Below, piece by piece: positions 8,586 to 14,801 of a stretch of 64,000 nt of DNA. The translations under genes were made by a program, and so were the position numbers. The DNA lies in contig NZ_QZDT01000006.1 of the NCBI RefSeq assembly GCF_009917485.1, positions 1 through 64,000 of the forward strand, read 5' to 3'. Every line of letters starts with the position of its first letter. The first letter of the stretch is position 1. Source of the stretch: Parablautia muri. Lineage in GTDB: Bacteria > Bacillota > Clostridia > Lachnospirales > Lachnospiraceae. The notes beneath the pieces were generated by a model that saw only the letters and a list, made by a program, of their open reading frames with translations, had not been told where the DNA came from and did no database searches.

Positions 8586-8632
8586 TGGCTCTCAAGCGAT
8601 AAAACGGTGGCTCCGAGGCGTTAGAATATTCA
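8586..8632. repeat. IS21 right terminal inverted repeat
   Basis: 47 bp, the reverse complement of the left terminal repeat with two mismatches. A second TGGCTCTCAAG copy lies about 20 bp further inside. Confidence 0.9.
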
Positions 8633-8752
8633 CTGAATTATAACATGGACTATTTTTTTCGACAACTTATATTAAAATTTTTATTTTCTATTTTATCTCA
8701 AACATCTCCCAACTGAAATCCTTTATGAATTGTGTAAAATTGTAATTTGGGA

Positions 8753-8782
8753 GGTGCTATACGGGTGCTACTTGGGTGCTAC
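8753..8782 (+). repeat. three GGTGCTAC repeats at 11-bp spacing, candidate integrase arm sites
   Basis: GGTGCTAT (8753), GGTGCTAC (8764) and GGTGCTAC (8775) start exactly 11 bp apart, one helical turn. They resemble the GTGTGCTAC repeats inside both ends of the adjacent island but lie outside its left att site. They could be the arm sites of an older related island that used the same target. The rest of 8633-9031 has no gene; it includes a strong inverted repeat around 8935-8980. Confidence 0.45.
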
Positions 8783-9031
8783 GAACTCAAATTATCCTGA
8801 ATTATCTTGAACACCATAAACATGAAAAACCCTAGAACTCGCGCGGCTTTAGGCCATTCTCCCTTTTCGTCATGATGGGAGCTCAAAATGCAACTCTGTC
8901 GCACCAACCATCAATTTTCAGCAAAATCACTCCGATATTGTATTCGAAAAACGCCACAATTCAAACGAATCATGGCGTTTATCTGTCTTTGTCTTCTGTT
9001 TTTGTAATTTCTAGTTCAAATCAATCAAAAT

Positions 9032-9065
9032 TTCCCAGCCTTCGCCGCTTCCTCGATCGAAACTG
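9032..9065. repeat. left attachment site, displaced gene end
   Basis: It matches the right site except at positions 9043 and 9046; the last 19 bases (GCTTCCTCGATCGAAACTG) are identical. Read on the minus strand it encodes VSIEEAAKAGK, followed by Phe and a TGA stop at 9025-9027. This is the displaced original C-terminus of the GGGtGRT gene. Confidence 0.88.
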
Positions 9066-9100
9066 TCAGCCTTGATTTTATAGGGTTTTAAGGACTATTT

Positions 9101-9120
9101 GTGTGCTACTTGTGTGTAAC
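9101..9120 (+). repeat. left integrase arm-type repeats
   Basis: GTGTGCTAC (9101-9109) and GTGTGTAAC (9112-9120), 11 bp apart, lie 36 bp inside the left att site. They match the repeats at the right end in sequence, strand and period, as expected for arm-domain binding sites of the integrase. Confidence 0.6.
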
Positions 9121-9150
9121 GCACCTAAATTTTTATCTATTTTTGAACAC

Positions 9151-10083
9151 TTACAGACACTTCCTTTTTCTCTGCTCAAGCATAATTTCTACCTGTCTTT
9201 TATGCTTTTCATACTCTGCCTGTAATTCTGCCCTGCGTAAAGCAATATACTCAACCGTAGAAGTAAACCCATGCTCATTGAATTTATTGATACTGTTTCT
9301 GTATGCCCCGGCTTCCACAATATCAAATTTTTCCAATAATTCACGCTTTGCCTTGCCTGTCCGTAACCGCCGCAGTCCTTTTTCCTTTATCTGGCGTATT
9401 CTATCTATGGTTATGCCCTGCTCTCTGGCTACCGCTGCCATTGTCCGATTATTTATGAATATCTCCCTTATTATATTATTCTCTCTATTGCTTGTAAAAT
9501 GTTCCACAATGCCCCATAATTGGCTTTTAGAGTGTTCGGCATACATTTTATCTATTGTTTCATCTTCAAGGCTAAAATCGGCTTGTATGGTATCGGAAAG
9601 TGTCAAACTGTAATCGTCTGCTAAAGGGGTATCTAAACTGGCTACCCCTTGCATCTGTATTTTCAATTCCGGCAGCAGTCCTACAGGTACACGCATTTTA
9701 TCAGCTATTTCATTATCTGTCGGCATTCTGCCTAATTCCTGTTCTAACTCCTGTACAGTTTTCTTGTAACGTGCTATTTTCTGCCTTGTGTGGCTCGGTA
9801 TTCGCACCGTAGAGCCGCATTTTTCAAGATACCGCTGTACTGACTGCCTTATCCAGTATTCCGCATAAGTCATAAACCGCACATTTGCAGACGTTTCATA
9901 ATGCTGTACCGCTTCCCACAATCCAAAATAGGATTCCTGCACTAAGTCCTCCATAGGCTCATAGGCGGCATATGGTTTTATGAATTTCTTAATCAATGGC
10001 AGATTGCTTTCATACAATAATTGCATATAATCCGTTACAGAATAACCGTTCCTAATTTCAGAAACAATTTGCTCATTCGTCAT
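9151..10083 (-). CDS. sigma-70 family RNA polymerase sigma factor encoded by the island
   Basis: A 310-residue protein with a complete core of sigma regions. Region 2 spans about 25-95 (EDLVQESYFGLWEAVQHYE, then RFMTYAEYWIRQSVQRYL, the core-binding and -10 helices). Region 3 is about 100-165 (GRMPTDNEIADKMRVP). Region 4 is about 195-240, with a helix-turn-helix (MAAVAREQGITIDRIRQIKEKG). A basic, helical C-terminal extension of roughly 70 residues follows. It lacks region 1.1. A whole primary-type sigma factor is unusual in a small island; it may recruit host RNA polymerase to island or helper-phage promoters. It is last in orientation towards the left end, preceded by a 283-base gap. Confidence 0.85.
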   Translation of the reverse strand: MTNEQIVSEIRNGYSVTDYMQLLYESNLPLIKKFIKPYAAYEPMEDLVQESYFGLWEAVQHYETSANVRFMTYAEYWIRQSVQRYLEKCGSTVRIPSHTRQKIARYKKTVQELEQELGRMPTDNEIADKMRVPVGLLPELKIQMQGVASLDTPLADDYSLTLSDTIQADFSLEDETIDKMYAEHSKSQLWGIVEHFTSNRENNIIREIFINNRTMAAVAREQGITIDRIRQIKEKGLRRLRTGKAKRELLEKFDIVEAGAYRNSINKFNEHGFTSTVEYIALRRAELQAEYEKHKRQVEIMLEQRKRKCL

Positions 10084-10133
10084 TACAACGCACCTACCCC
10101 TTTGCTATAATTTGAGTAGATGCAGGATATAAA

Positions 10134-10165
10134 GAGAAGTCAGCCCACAAAAGCAACGACTTCTC
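10134..10165 (+). terminator. stem-loop upstream of the sigma gene
   Basis: Stem GAGAAGTC / GACTTCTC (10134-10141 and 10158-10165) with a 16-base loop, followed on the plus strand by TTTTATTTTA. On the minus strand it lies within the leader of the sigma gene and might act there instead. The rest of 10166-10366 shows nothing I can name. Confidence 0.4.
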
Positions 10166-10366
10166 TTTTATTTTATCACAAAACCGCCTTTTTGCATATT
10201 TTAAAAATATTTTGAATGGCAACAGGACTAAGCCTTTTTGAAAATGCCCGGCAGAAAAAGACGCTAACTACCCCTATGCAGCGTTTCCCTATAAAACCCC
10301 CACCGCATGATATTTAGAACAAAAACAAAAGGCAGCAGTCCATTATGAACCCTGCCTAAACAATCC

Positions 10367-11044
10367 TTATTCTGCTTTCAATTCTCTCTTATATTTATAG
10401 AATGTATTTCTTGCAAGCCCTATCAGCTTCATGCAATCCGCATCTGACAATGCTCCATTAAAATCCTTGCTATGCTTCTGTATCTGCTTTTTTGCTTCAA
10501 TAGATTTCTTTGTTGTCAGCTTTGCCCCCTGCTTCTGTCCGATCTGCTTACCGTTTAATCTCGCTGTTTCTATGCCCTCTTTTGTTCTCTGGTGCAAGTC
10601 CTGTACTTCTTTCTCCGACTGTTCAAAAGCAAGCCGTATCTGTTCCTTTGCAAGCGACATAAGGTATTTATTCACACCCTCTAAGATAAAGTCAACATTT
10701 GTTCCAGTCATTGATATATTGCTCTCTAATGCTTTCTTATATGTGCTTGTGTTGATATGCGGCTCTTTCAGAAATACAAGCTCTATGCCCTTATTATATA
10801 ATTCCTCATACAGACAAAAACCCTCATCCGCATTCCTACTCATTCGTGATACACTATCAAAAATAATGGTATCTCCTGCTTTGGCTTTCTTATACAGTTT
10901 ATTCCATTCTGGTCTGTCCTGCTTTGTTCCTGTATATACTTCCTGTATTATCACAGCCTTATCATAACTGCCCTTGATATTTCTAATCTGCCTGTCAATA
11001 CTCTGCTGTTTTGTACTTATTCGGCAATATCCATACGTACACAT
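10367..11044 (-). CDS. small serine recombinase (resolvase/invertase type)
   Basis: A 225-residue serine recombinase. The N-terminal catalytic domain has YGYCRISTKQQSIDRQ with the nucleophilic Ser near residue 10 and the conserved Arg region VSRMSRNADEG (about 75-85). A long E helix follows, then a C-terminal helix-turn-helix (DADCMKLIGLARNTFYKYKR). The size fits a resolvase or invertase, not a large integrase. The ATG at 11044 follows GAGAGGG; an in-frame start at 11071 would add nine residues. It is divergent from hicA. It could resolve island multimers or invert a segment; no obvious res or inversion repeats were seen. Confidence 0.85.
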   Translation of the reverse strand: MCTYGYCRISTKQQSIDRQIRNIKGSYDKAVIIQEVYTGTKQDRPEWNKLYKKAKAGDTIIFDSVSRMSRNADEGFCLYEELYNKGIELVFLKEPHINTSTYKKALESNISMTGTNVDFILEGVNKYLMSLAKEQIRLAFEQSEKEVQDLHQRTKEGIETARLNGKQIGQKQGAKLTTKKSIEAKKQIQKHSKDFNGALSDADCMKLIGLARNTFYKYKRELKAE

Positions 11045-11203
11045 AAACAATGCCCTCTCTTTCAGTATCACTTCTATCGTTCGTCTTTTTTGATACTTCT
11101 ATTTTACTTCTTATTATTGTTGTTGTCAATAACTTTTAATACTTTTTTATCATACATTACTTTTGATACTAAACAGACATAGAAACAATACTTTATTTTG
11201 ATA

Positions 11204-11232
11204 TTGACATATAGTACTATATATGATACTAT
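11204..11232 (+). promoter_or_regulatory. hicAB promoter with palindromic operator
   Basis: -35 TTGACA (11204-11209), 17-base spacer, -10 TACTAT (11227-11232). The spacer contains the perfect palindrome ATATAGTACTATAT (11209-11222). An operator there fits autorepression by the ribbon-helix-helix domain of HicB. Confidence 0.65.
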
Positions 11233-11256
11233 AGTGTGGGAAAGGAGATAATCACA

Positions 11257-11484
11257 GTGCCAAACGTAAAAAAGCTAATTGAAAAAATGAAGCAACAGCC
11301 AAATGGAATGCGGCCAGAAGAAATAGACAAAGTTTTAGCAGCATACGGCTATATTCCGGCAAGACAAAAAGGAAGCCATAAGCATTATCTGAATAAAGAA
11401 ACTGGGGATTTGATAACAATAAAACAAGAAAATCCATTAAAAAAGGCTTATGTCGTAGATGTTCTGAATAGGATAGGGGAATAA
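11257..11484 (+). CDS. hicA: HicA toxin, mRNA interferase
   Basis: A 75-residue protein from the GTG at 11257, chosen because AAAGGAGAT lies nine bases upstream; a GTG at 11236 is in frame but has no binding site. It has the HicA double-stranded-RNA-binding-like fold signature: an N-terminal helix with Lys-rich turns, then RQKGSHKHYLN with the catalytic His of the GSH motif, and a C-terminal strand ITIKQENPLKKAYVVDVLNRIG. HicA cleaves mRNA when freed from HicB. The partner antitoxin starts 47 bases downstream. It probably acts as an island-maintenance or phage-response module. Confidence 0.88.
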   Translation: MPNVKKLIEKMKQQPNGMRPEEIDKVLAAYGYIPARQKGSHKHYLNKETGDLITIKQENPLKKAYVVDVLNRIGE

Positions 11485-11531
11485 TCCCCTTATCCTGGCA
11501 TAGCATAACAAGCAGAAAGGAGCAGGAAAGC

Positions 11532-11876
11532 ATGGAAGTTAAAGATTATATGAAATTGCCCTATACAAGATTAGTACAGGAAATGAACGATGAAAGCGGA
11601 CACTATTTCTATGGCAGAATTTTGGAACTTGACGGATGCCAAAGCACCAGTGATACACTTGAAGAATTGTATGAAAGCCTTAATGAAGCAATGGAAGGAT
11701 ATATCGAAACAAAAATAGAAAACAATCTCTCTATACCAATTCCAGAAACACCAAACAATTACAGCGGTAAGTTTGTTGTAAGGCTTCCAAAATCTTTGCA
11801 TCAAAGATTAGCCATTGAAGCAGAAAAAGAGGGTGTAAGTCTTAATCAGTTAGCATTATACAAGTTGGCGCTTTAA
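11532..11876 (+). CDS. hicB: HicB antitoxin
   Basis: A 114-residue antitoxin. The N-terminal half is the degenerate RNase-H-like HicB fold (YFYGRILELDGCQSTSDTLE, then LYESLNEAMEGYIETKIE). A Pro-rich linker follows, then a C-terminal ribbon-helix-helix DNA-binding segment (FVVRLPKSLHQRLAIEAEKE, then GVSLNQLALYKLAL). This arrangement is standard for HicB and explains repression at the palindrome upstream of hicA. AAAGGAGCAGGAAAGC precedes the ATG. Confidence 0.88.
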   Translation: MEVKDYMKLPYTRLVQEMNDESGHYFYGRILELDGCQSTSDTLEELYESLNEAMEGYIETKIENNLSIPIPETPNNYSGKFVVRLPKSLHQRLAIEAEKEGVSLNQLALYKLAL

Positions 11877-11890
11877 TATATGATACGCAC

Positions 11891-11919
11891 AAGGCAGGGA
11901 ATCATCAACGCCCTGCCTT
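11891..11919. terminator. terminator between hicB and the minus-strand operon
   Basis: Stem AAGGCAGGG / CCCTGCCTT (11891-11899 and 11911-11919), 9 bp perfect. It lies between two convergent transcription units and probably serves both; the T run is modest. Confidence 0.65.
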
Positions 11920-11946
11920 TGCTTATATCCTTTTAAATAATTTCCG

Positions 11947-12297
11947 TTAATGTAAACCGTTAGGAAAGTAATAAACTGCTGCCCTCTGTGGCTCTACAGG
12001 CTTGAAATACTCGTCCGGGTTTTCTCCGGCTTCTATCAATTCCTTTCTGCATTGCTCTATCCGCTGTAAAAGTTCTTCCCGGCTCTCACCGGTTATCGCC
12101 ATCACATCATCTAAAGAGAAATACTCATGCTCATTAAATGCGGATGCAAGGCTCATCCTCAAACCGCTGTAGATAGCTTCTAATGACAAATCATAGTTCT
12201 GTATGCCATCATCTATAATCGGTTCTAATTCTGCTCTGGTAACGCCGTATTTGCCATAATTCGCAAGCAGATTGTTTATAAGTGTGTCCTTATCCAT
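11947..12297 (-). CDS. hypothetical island protein, 116 residues
   Basis: The ATG at 12297 is preceded by GGAGGT; the open frame extends to 12315 without a better site. The protein is acidic and mostly helical, with no membrane segment. The motif VTRAELEPIIDDGIQNYDLS and a C-terminal helix (SREELLQRIEQCRKELIEA) resemble small structural or regulatory proteins of Firmicute mobile elements. I do not recognise a domain. It is the last gene of the minus-strand island operon. Confidence 0.65.
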   Translation of the reverse strand: MDKDTLINNLLANYGKYGVTRAELEPIIDDGIQNYDLSLEAIYSGLRMSLASAFNEHEYFSLDDVMAITGESREELLQRIEQCRKELIEAGENPDEYFKPVEPQRAAVYYFPNGLH

Positions 12298-12305
12298 AAT
12301 GTGAT

Positions 12306-12464
12306 CTACCTCCATTTTCCGCTTGCATAGTCGCTAATAATTTCACGCCTTGCCCGCTCGTTCCCTGTTCTTTTTGCCGATTTTACAGCCATTTCTTCCG
12401 CTGTCAGTGTTTGGCGGTCTTTATGTTCCTGCTGCCTTCGCGCTGTACCATTCTTATTATCCAT
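12306..12464 (-). CDS. small basic island protein, 52 residues
   Basis: A 52-residue frame, very rich in Arg, Lys, Gln and Glu (MDNKNGTARRQQEHKDRQ...), ending in DYASGKWR. GGGGGAGGAT directly precedes the ATG at 12464. It sits 10 bases after the upstream gene, and its terminal TGGAGGTAG supplies the ribosome binding site of the next gene, which argues for real operonic translation. No known family. Confidence 0.55.
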   Translation of the reverse strand: MDNKNGTARRQQEHKDRQTLTAEEMAVKSAKRTGNERARREIISDYASGKWR

Positions 12465-12474
12465 AATCCTCCCC

Positions 12475-12756
12475 CTATACTGCTATTGCTCGCCCATCTA
12501 TAGGAATAAACTTTTGCGGTGTCCGTCCAATCAGCGTTACTTGATATGACGTTCTACTTGTCCGTATCACTTGTAAATCAATAAATTCTCCTATCCGGTA
12601 TTCTTCCGGCATTGATACCATCAGCCGCCCCTGCTCGTCACTATTTAGCCATAATTGAAAAATTAAGTGTTTATCTTCAATATCTAAAATCCGATGCGCC
12701 TTAATTCCGTTCTGATTGCGTAAAGCCGTTGTTGTCTGAATATGTTTGTATTCCAT
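12475..12756 (-). CDS. hypothetical island protein, 93 residues
   Basis: A 93-residue, beta-rich protein with alternating hydrophobic residues (LIFQLWLNSDEQGRLMVSMP; QVTLIGRTPQKFIPIDG), suggesting a small barrel. GGGAGGT precedes the ATG. No catalytic motif or known domain. It is in the operon with its neighbours, 14 bases from the upstream gene. Confidence 0.6.
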   Translation of the reverse strand: MEYKHIQTTTALRNQNGIKAHRILDIEDKHLIFQLWLNSDEQGRLMVSMPEEYRIGEFIDLQVIRTSRTSYQVTLIGRTPQKFIPIDGRAIAV

Positions 12757-12770
12757 AATATTTTACCTCC

Positions 12771-13166
12771 CTACCTAATCGAAAATGGTTTATTTTTGAA
12801 TGTGTTTTCAGTCAACCGCCTATTGTGTAGCTTTGCCTGTTCGTCCTGCTCCTTGTGGTATCTCTCCCGGTACTGCTGGTATAATTCCGGGGATTCTTTA
12901 GCAAATTGTGATAACTCCTGCATAACTCCCCTTTTGCCGCTGTCTGATTTTTTCTTGAATTGTGCATAGGTCATAGTTTCGTTTCCCTCCTGTTTCATTT
13001 CCGCAATATCCTGTCTTGTGATTCGTCCGAGCATATAATCTTTTTCAAGATTGAATACCGCCGTCCTTTCTGAATCGCTTAATGAATTTATGGCTTGTTC
13101 CCGTTCCCGGCTTCCTTGCGGCGTGCTAAATACTTTATTGTGTAGTTCTGCTATTCGTGCGTTCAT
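12771..13166 (-). CDS. hypothetical helical island protein, 131 residues
   Basis: A 131-residue, highly charged and almost wholly helical protein (MNARIAELHNKVFSTPQGSR...; SPELYQQYRERYHKEQDEQA) ending in a basic tail. GAGG lies before the ATG. Composition suggests a nucleic-acid or scaffold-associated role, but this is inference only. It lies between the 86-residue gene and the small beta protein in the operon. Confidence 0.6.
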   Translation of the reverse strand: MNARIAELHNKVFSTPQGSREREQAINSLSDSERTAVFNLEKDYMLGRITRQDIAEMKQEGNETMTYAQFKKKSDSGKRGVMQELSQFAKESPELYQQYRERYHKEQDEQAKLHNRRLTENTFKNKPFSIR

Positions 13167-13215
13167 ATTGATACCTCATTCTTTCTTTATGATAATTTTT
13201 ATTGTTACCTCAAAA

Positions 13216-13476
13216 TCACTTATCCGGCAGATATGCAATCGGATAGCCTTTCACTTCCAATCCGTAAAACCGCTTCAAATCGTCTGACATACGCCTTTTC
13301 AATAATGACATTTCGGGATAAATTCTTCTAAGCGTTGCACGCACTATGTATAAGGAAATATTGTATTTCTCACATATCATAGTGCAGATTTCTGTTTCAA
13401 GAACATATCCCTGCTGCCTAACCACGCTTAAAACCTCATTTCGCAGGATTTCTTCAACATACACTTTAAAATTCAT
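13216..13476 (-). CDS. possible winged-helix island protein, 86 residues
   Basis: The ATG at 13476 is chosen because GGGGAGGGAGAAA directly precedes it; an upstream in-frame ATG (13491) lacks a site. The protein has helices and a basic segment (ICEKYNISLYIVRATLRRIY) compatible with a winged-helix DNA-binding fold. It overlaps the end of the terminase-small-like gene by 11 bases, so the two are probably translated together. Confidence 0.55.
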   Translation of the reverse strand: MNFKVYVEEILRNEVLSVVRQQGYVLETEICTMICEKYNISLYIVRATLRRIYPEMSLLKRRMSDDLKRFYGLEVKGYPIAYLPDK

Positions 13477-14011
13477 TTTCTCCCTCCCCATAATCTAATT
13501 TCATTCCCAATTTTGGTAAATCCTCACCCTGTTTCTTTGTAGCATCACCCAGTTTAGGCAGTTCCGCAGCAGTCAGAATACGCTTTGTCTCTTTGTTTGG
13601 TATGCTTTCTTCAATGCTGATAGCATCTTTATAAGACAACCAATTTTTCATTAAGAAAATGCCGCTTGGAGGGCTTATTTTACCGCCTAACATGGCTTGC
13701 TCGATAAATGCCCCTATAAACGCTTTTGCCGATTGTATCAACTCTTGACACATCTCACTGCATCCTGTTCCGTTATTCCAGTTAAAAAGTGTTGTCCTGC
13801 TGATATGCAATGCCATACAGAGAGATTCAATGCCAGGACGAATACTTGATTGCTGGCAGAATGAAAAATACTCGTCAATCCTCTGTTTGATTTCCTCGTC
13901 CGTTTCCGGCTTTCCTCTGTCGTGCAATTGCTTCAATGATGTGACAAGTTCCTGCACCGTTGACGGTTCCATATCGTCAACCTGTCCTTGTGGATAACTG
14001 TTTCTTCCCAT
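13466..14011 (-). CDS. terminase small subunit-like protein
   Basis: A 181-residue protein resembling phage and PICI terminase small subunits. After an acidic N-terminus it has a helix-turn-helix (IESLCMALHISRTTLFNWNN, about 63-82) and a helical oligomerisation region. Then comes the stretch PPSGIFLMKNWLSYKDAISI (about 118-137), comparable to the AIFLLKN..GYKD motif of TerS. Its tail is acidic. In satellites a TerS redirects the helper's packaging machinery to satellite DNA. No large terminase is present, as in PICIs. Identification is by motif resemblance, so moderate confidence. Confidence 0.65.
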   Translation of the reverse strand: MGRNSYPQGQVDDMEPSTVQELVTSLKQLHDRGKPETDEEIKQRIDEYFSFCQQSSIRPGIESLCMALHISRTTLFNWNNGTGCSEMCQELIQSAKAFIGAFIEQAMLGGKISPPSGIFLMKNWLSYKDAISIEESIPNKETKRILTAAELPKLGDATKKQGEDLPKLGMKLDYGEGENEF

Positions 14012-14091
14012 ATTTTTACCTCTTTTCCGCTGATTTTCAGCTAATTATTTTTCTTTTTATGATGTTAAGATTGTGCGCTGTACCTAGTCTT

Positions 14092-14337
14092 TCACGCCCT
14101 CCTGCGGTTATAGTAAGCGTGTATCTTCTTATGACACGAACCGCAAAGAGTACAAAGGTCTGTCAGCACATTCTCATTGCCTAATCTAGCATAAGTGATA
14201 TGATGCACCTGTACGCTCCTAATCCTGCTTATCGGTCTGCCGCACATCACACAACCGCCATCTATGGCTATTCGCTCCTGTTTCTTGGCTTCCCATTTAT
14301 CACTACGCATATAATCCTTATACTGCTGTGTCTGCAT
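14092..14337 (-). CDS. HNH endonuclease
   Basis: An 81-residue HNH nuclease with two zinc-binding Cys pairs (CVMCG and LCGSCH) and the core VQVHHITYARLGNENVLTDL, then HKKIHAYY. Such small HNH proteins are encoded beside terminase genes in many phages and assist DNA packaging. Its start lies within the end of the preceding gene (20-base overlap). Position just upstream of the TerS-like gene matches the phage HNH-TerS order and supports a packaging role. Confidence 0.85.
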   Translation of the reverse strand: MQTQQYKDYMRSDKWEAKKQERIAIDGGCVMCGRPISRIRSVQVHHITYARLGNENVLTDLCTLCGSCHKKIHAYYNRRRA

Positions 14338-14596
14338 TTTTCATCATCTCCTTATAAATCCGTTCCAGTTCATCAATGACCGCCAATAATAACGCAATCG
14401 CAAATTTGTGATTATCATACTTCTTTGCTATCTGTCCGCTTTCATCAACTACCGCTTCCCAGTACGCATCATCTGTCTGTACCTTTGAATATTTTTTGTG
14501 GAAATTCCAAACATCTTGATAAAGCCCCCAATATTCGTTTTTAAATGAATCTCTCCTAATATTCTCCTGTATCATATCAATATCTTTGTTCGTCAC
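14318..14596 (-). CDS. hypothetical island protein, 92 residues
   Basis: The start is GTG at 14596, with GGAGGT five bases upstream; the frame is open further to 14662 but without a site and across repeat DNA. The protein is helical and acidic, rich in aromatic residues (NEYWGLYQDVWNFHKKYSKV), and ends in a helix (ALLLAVIDELERIYKEMMKN). Similar-sized proteins lie between primase and HNH genes in Lachnospiraceae prophages, function unknown. Confidence 0.6.
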   Translation of the reverse strand: MTNKDIDMIQENIRRDSFKNEYWGLYQDVWNFHKKYSKVQTDDAYWEAVVDESGQIAKKYDNHKFAIALLLAVIDELERIYKEMMKNADTAV

Positions 14597-14642
14597 TATT
14601 GACCTCCATTTCTGAAATACCGTTACAAAAACCATAAAATTA

Positions 14643-14787
14643 TTTACATTTATTTTGCACACTTCAATTTACTAAAGTGCTTGAAACCATTGATTTTACT
14701 GGATTTGTGCAAAATGTGCATTTCATATGTGACATTCTAAAGCTAAACCCTATAGGGAATTTACATTTACTTTGCACAAATTGCACA
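14643..14787. other. candidate replication origin: clustered TGCACA repeats
   Basis: Five TGCACA/TGTGCA hexamers occur here: 14656, 14706, 14715, 14773 and 14782. Two pairs are spaced exactly 9 bp (14706/14715 and 14773/14782) and point in opposite directions. A 19-bp direct repeat TTTACATTTA(T/C)TTTGCACA occurs at 14643-14661 and 14760-14778. The region is A+T-rich, non-coding and next to the primase-helicase gene, as expected for a P4-type origin. Function is inferred. Confidence 0.5.
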
Positions 14788-14801
14788 TTTCCAGTTTTTC
14801 T

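Larger units (their letters stand above)
5977..8632 (+). mobile_element. IS21-family insertion sequence, decayed
   Basis: A 2656-bp element bounded by 47-bp terminal inverted repeats with two mismatches, beginning TGAATATTCTAACGC. It contains istA (transposase) and istB (AAA+ helper) in order on the plus strand. Further GCTTGAGAGCCA copies just inside each end give the multiple terminal repeats typical of IS21. Both genes carry frame-disrupting lesions, so the copy is probably inactive. I found no convincing target-site duplication. Confidence 0.88.

Noticed and set aside
5960-8650. Target-site duplication flanking the IS21 element
   Set aside because: Bases outside the two inverted repeats do not match over 4-8 bp, so no duplication can be claimed.
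8753-9120. CRISPR-like array
   Set aside because: Repeats are 8-9 bp with 11-bp period and no spacers; integrase arm sites explain them better. No CRISPR array or cas gene was seen anywhere in the window.
9101-9613. Plus-strand frame of 170 residues
   Set aside because: It is antisense to the sigma-factor gene, whose domain motifs are unambiguous.
14597-14662. N-terminal extension of the 92-residue island protein
   Set aside because: GGAGGT five bases before the GTG at 14596 marks the start, and the extension crosses repeat DNA.
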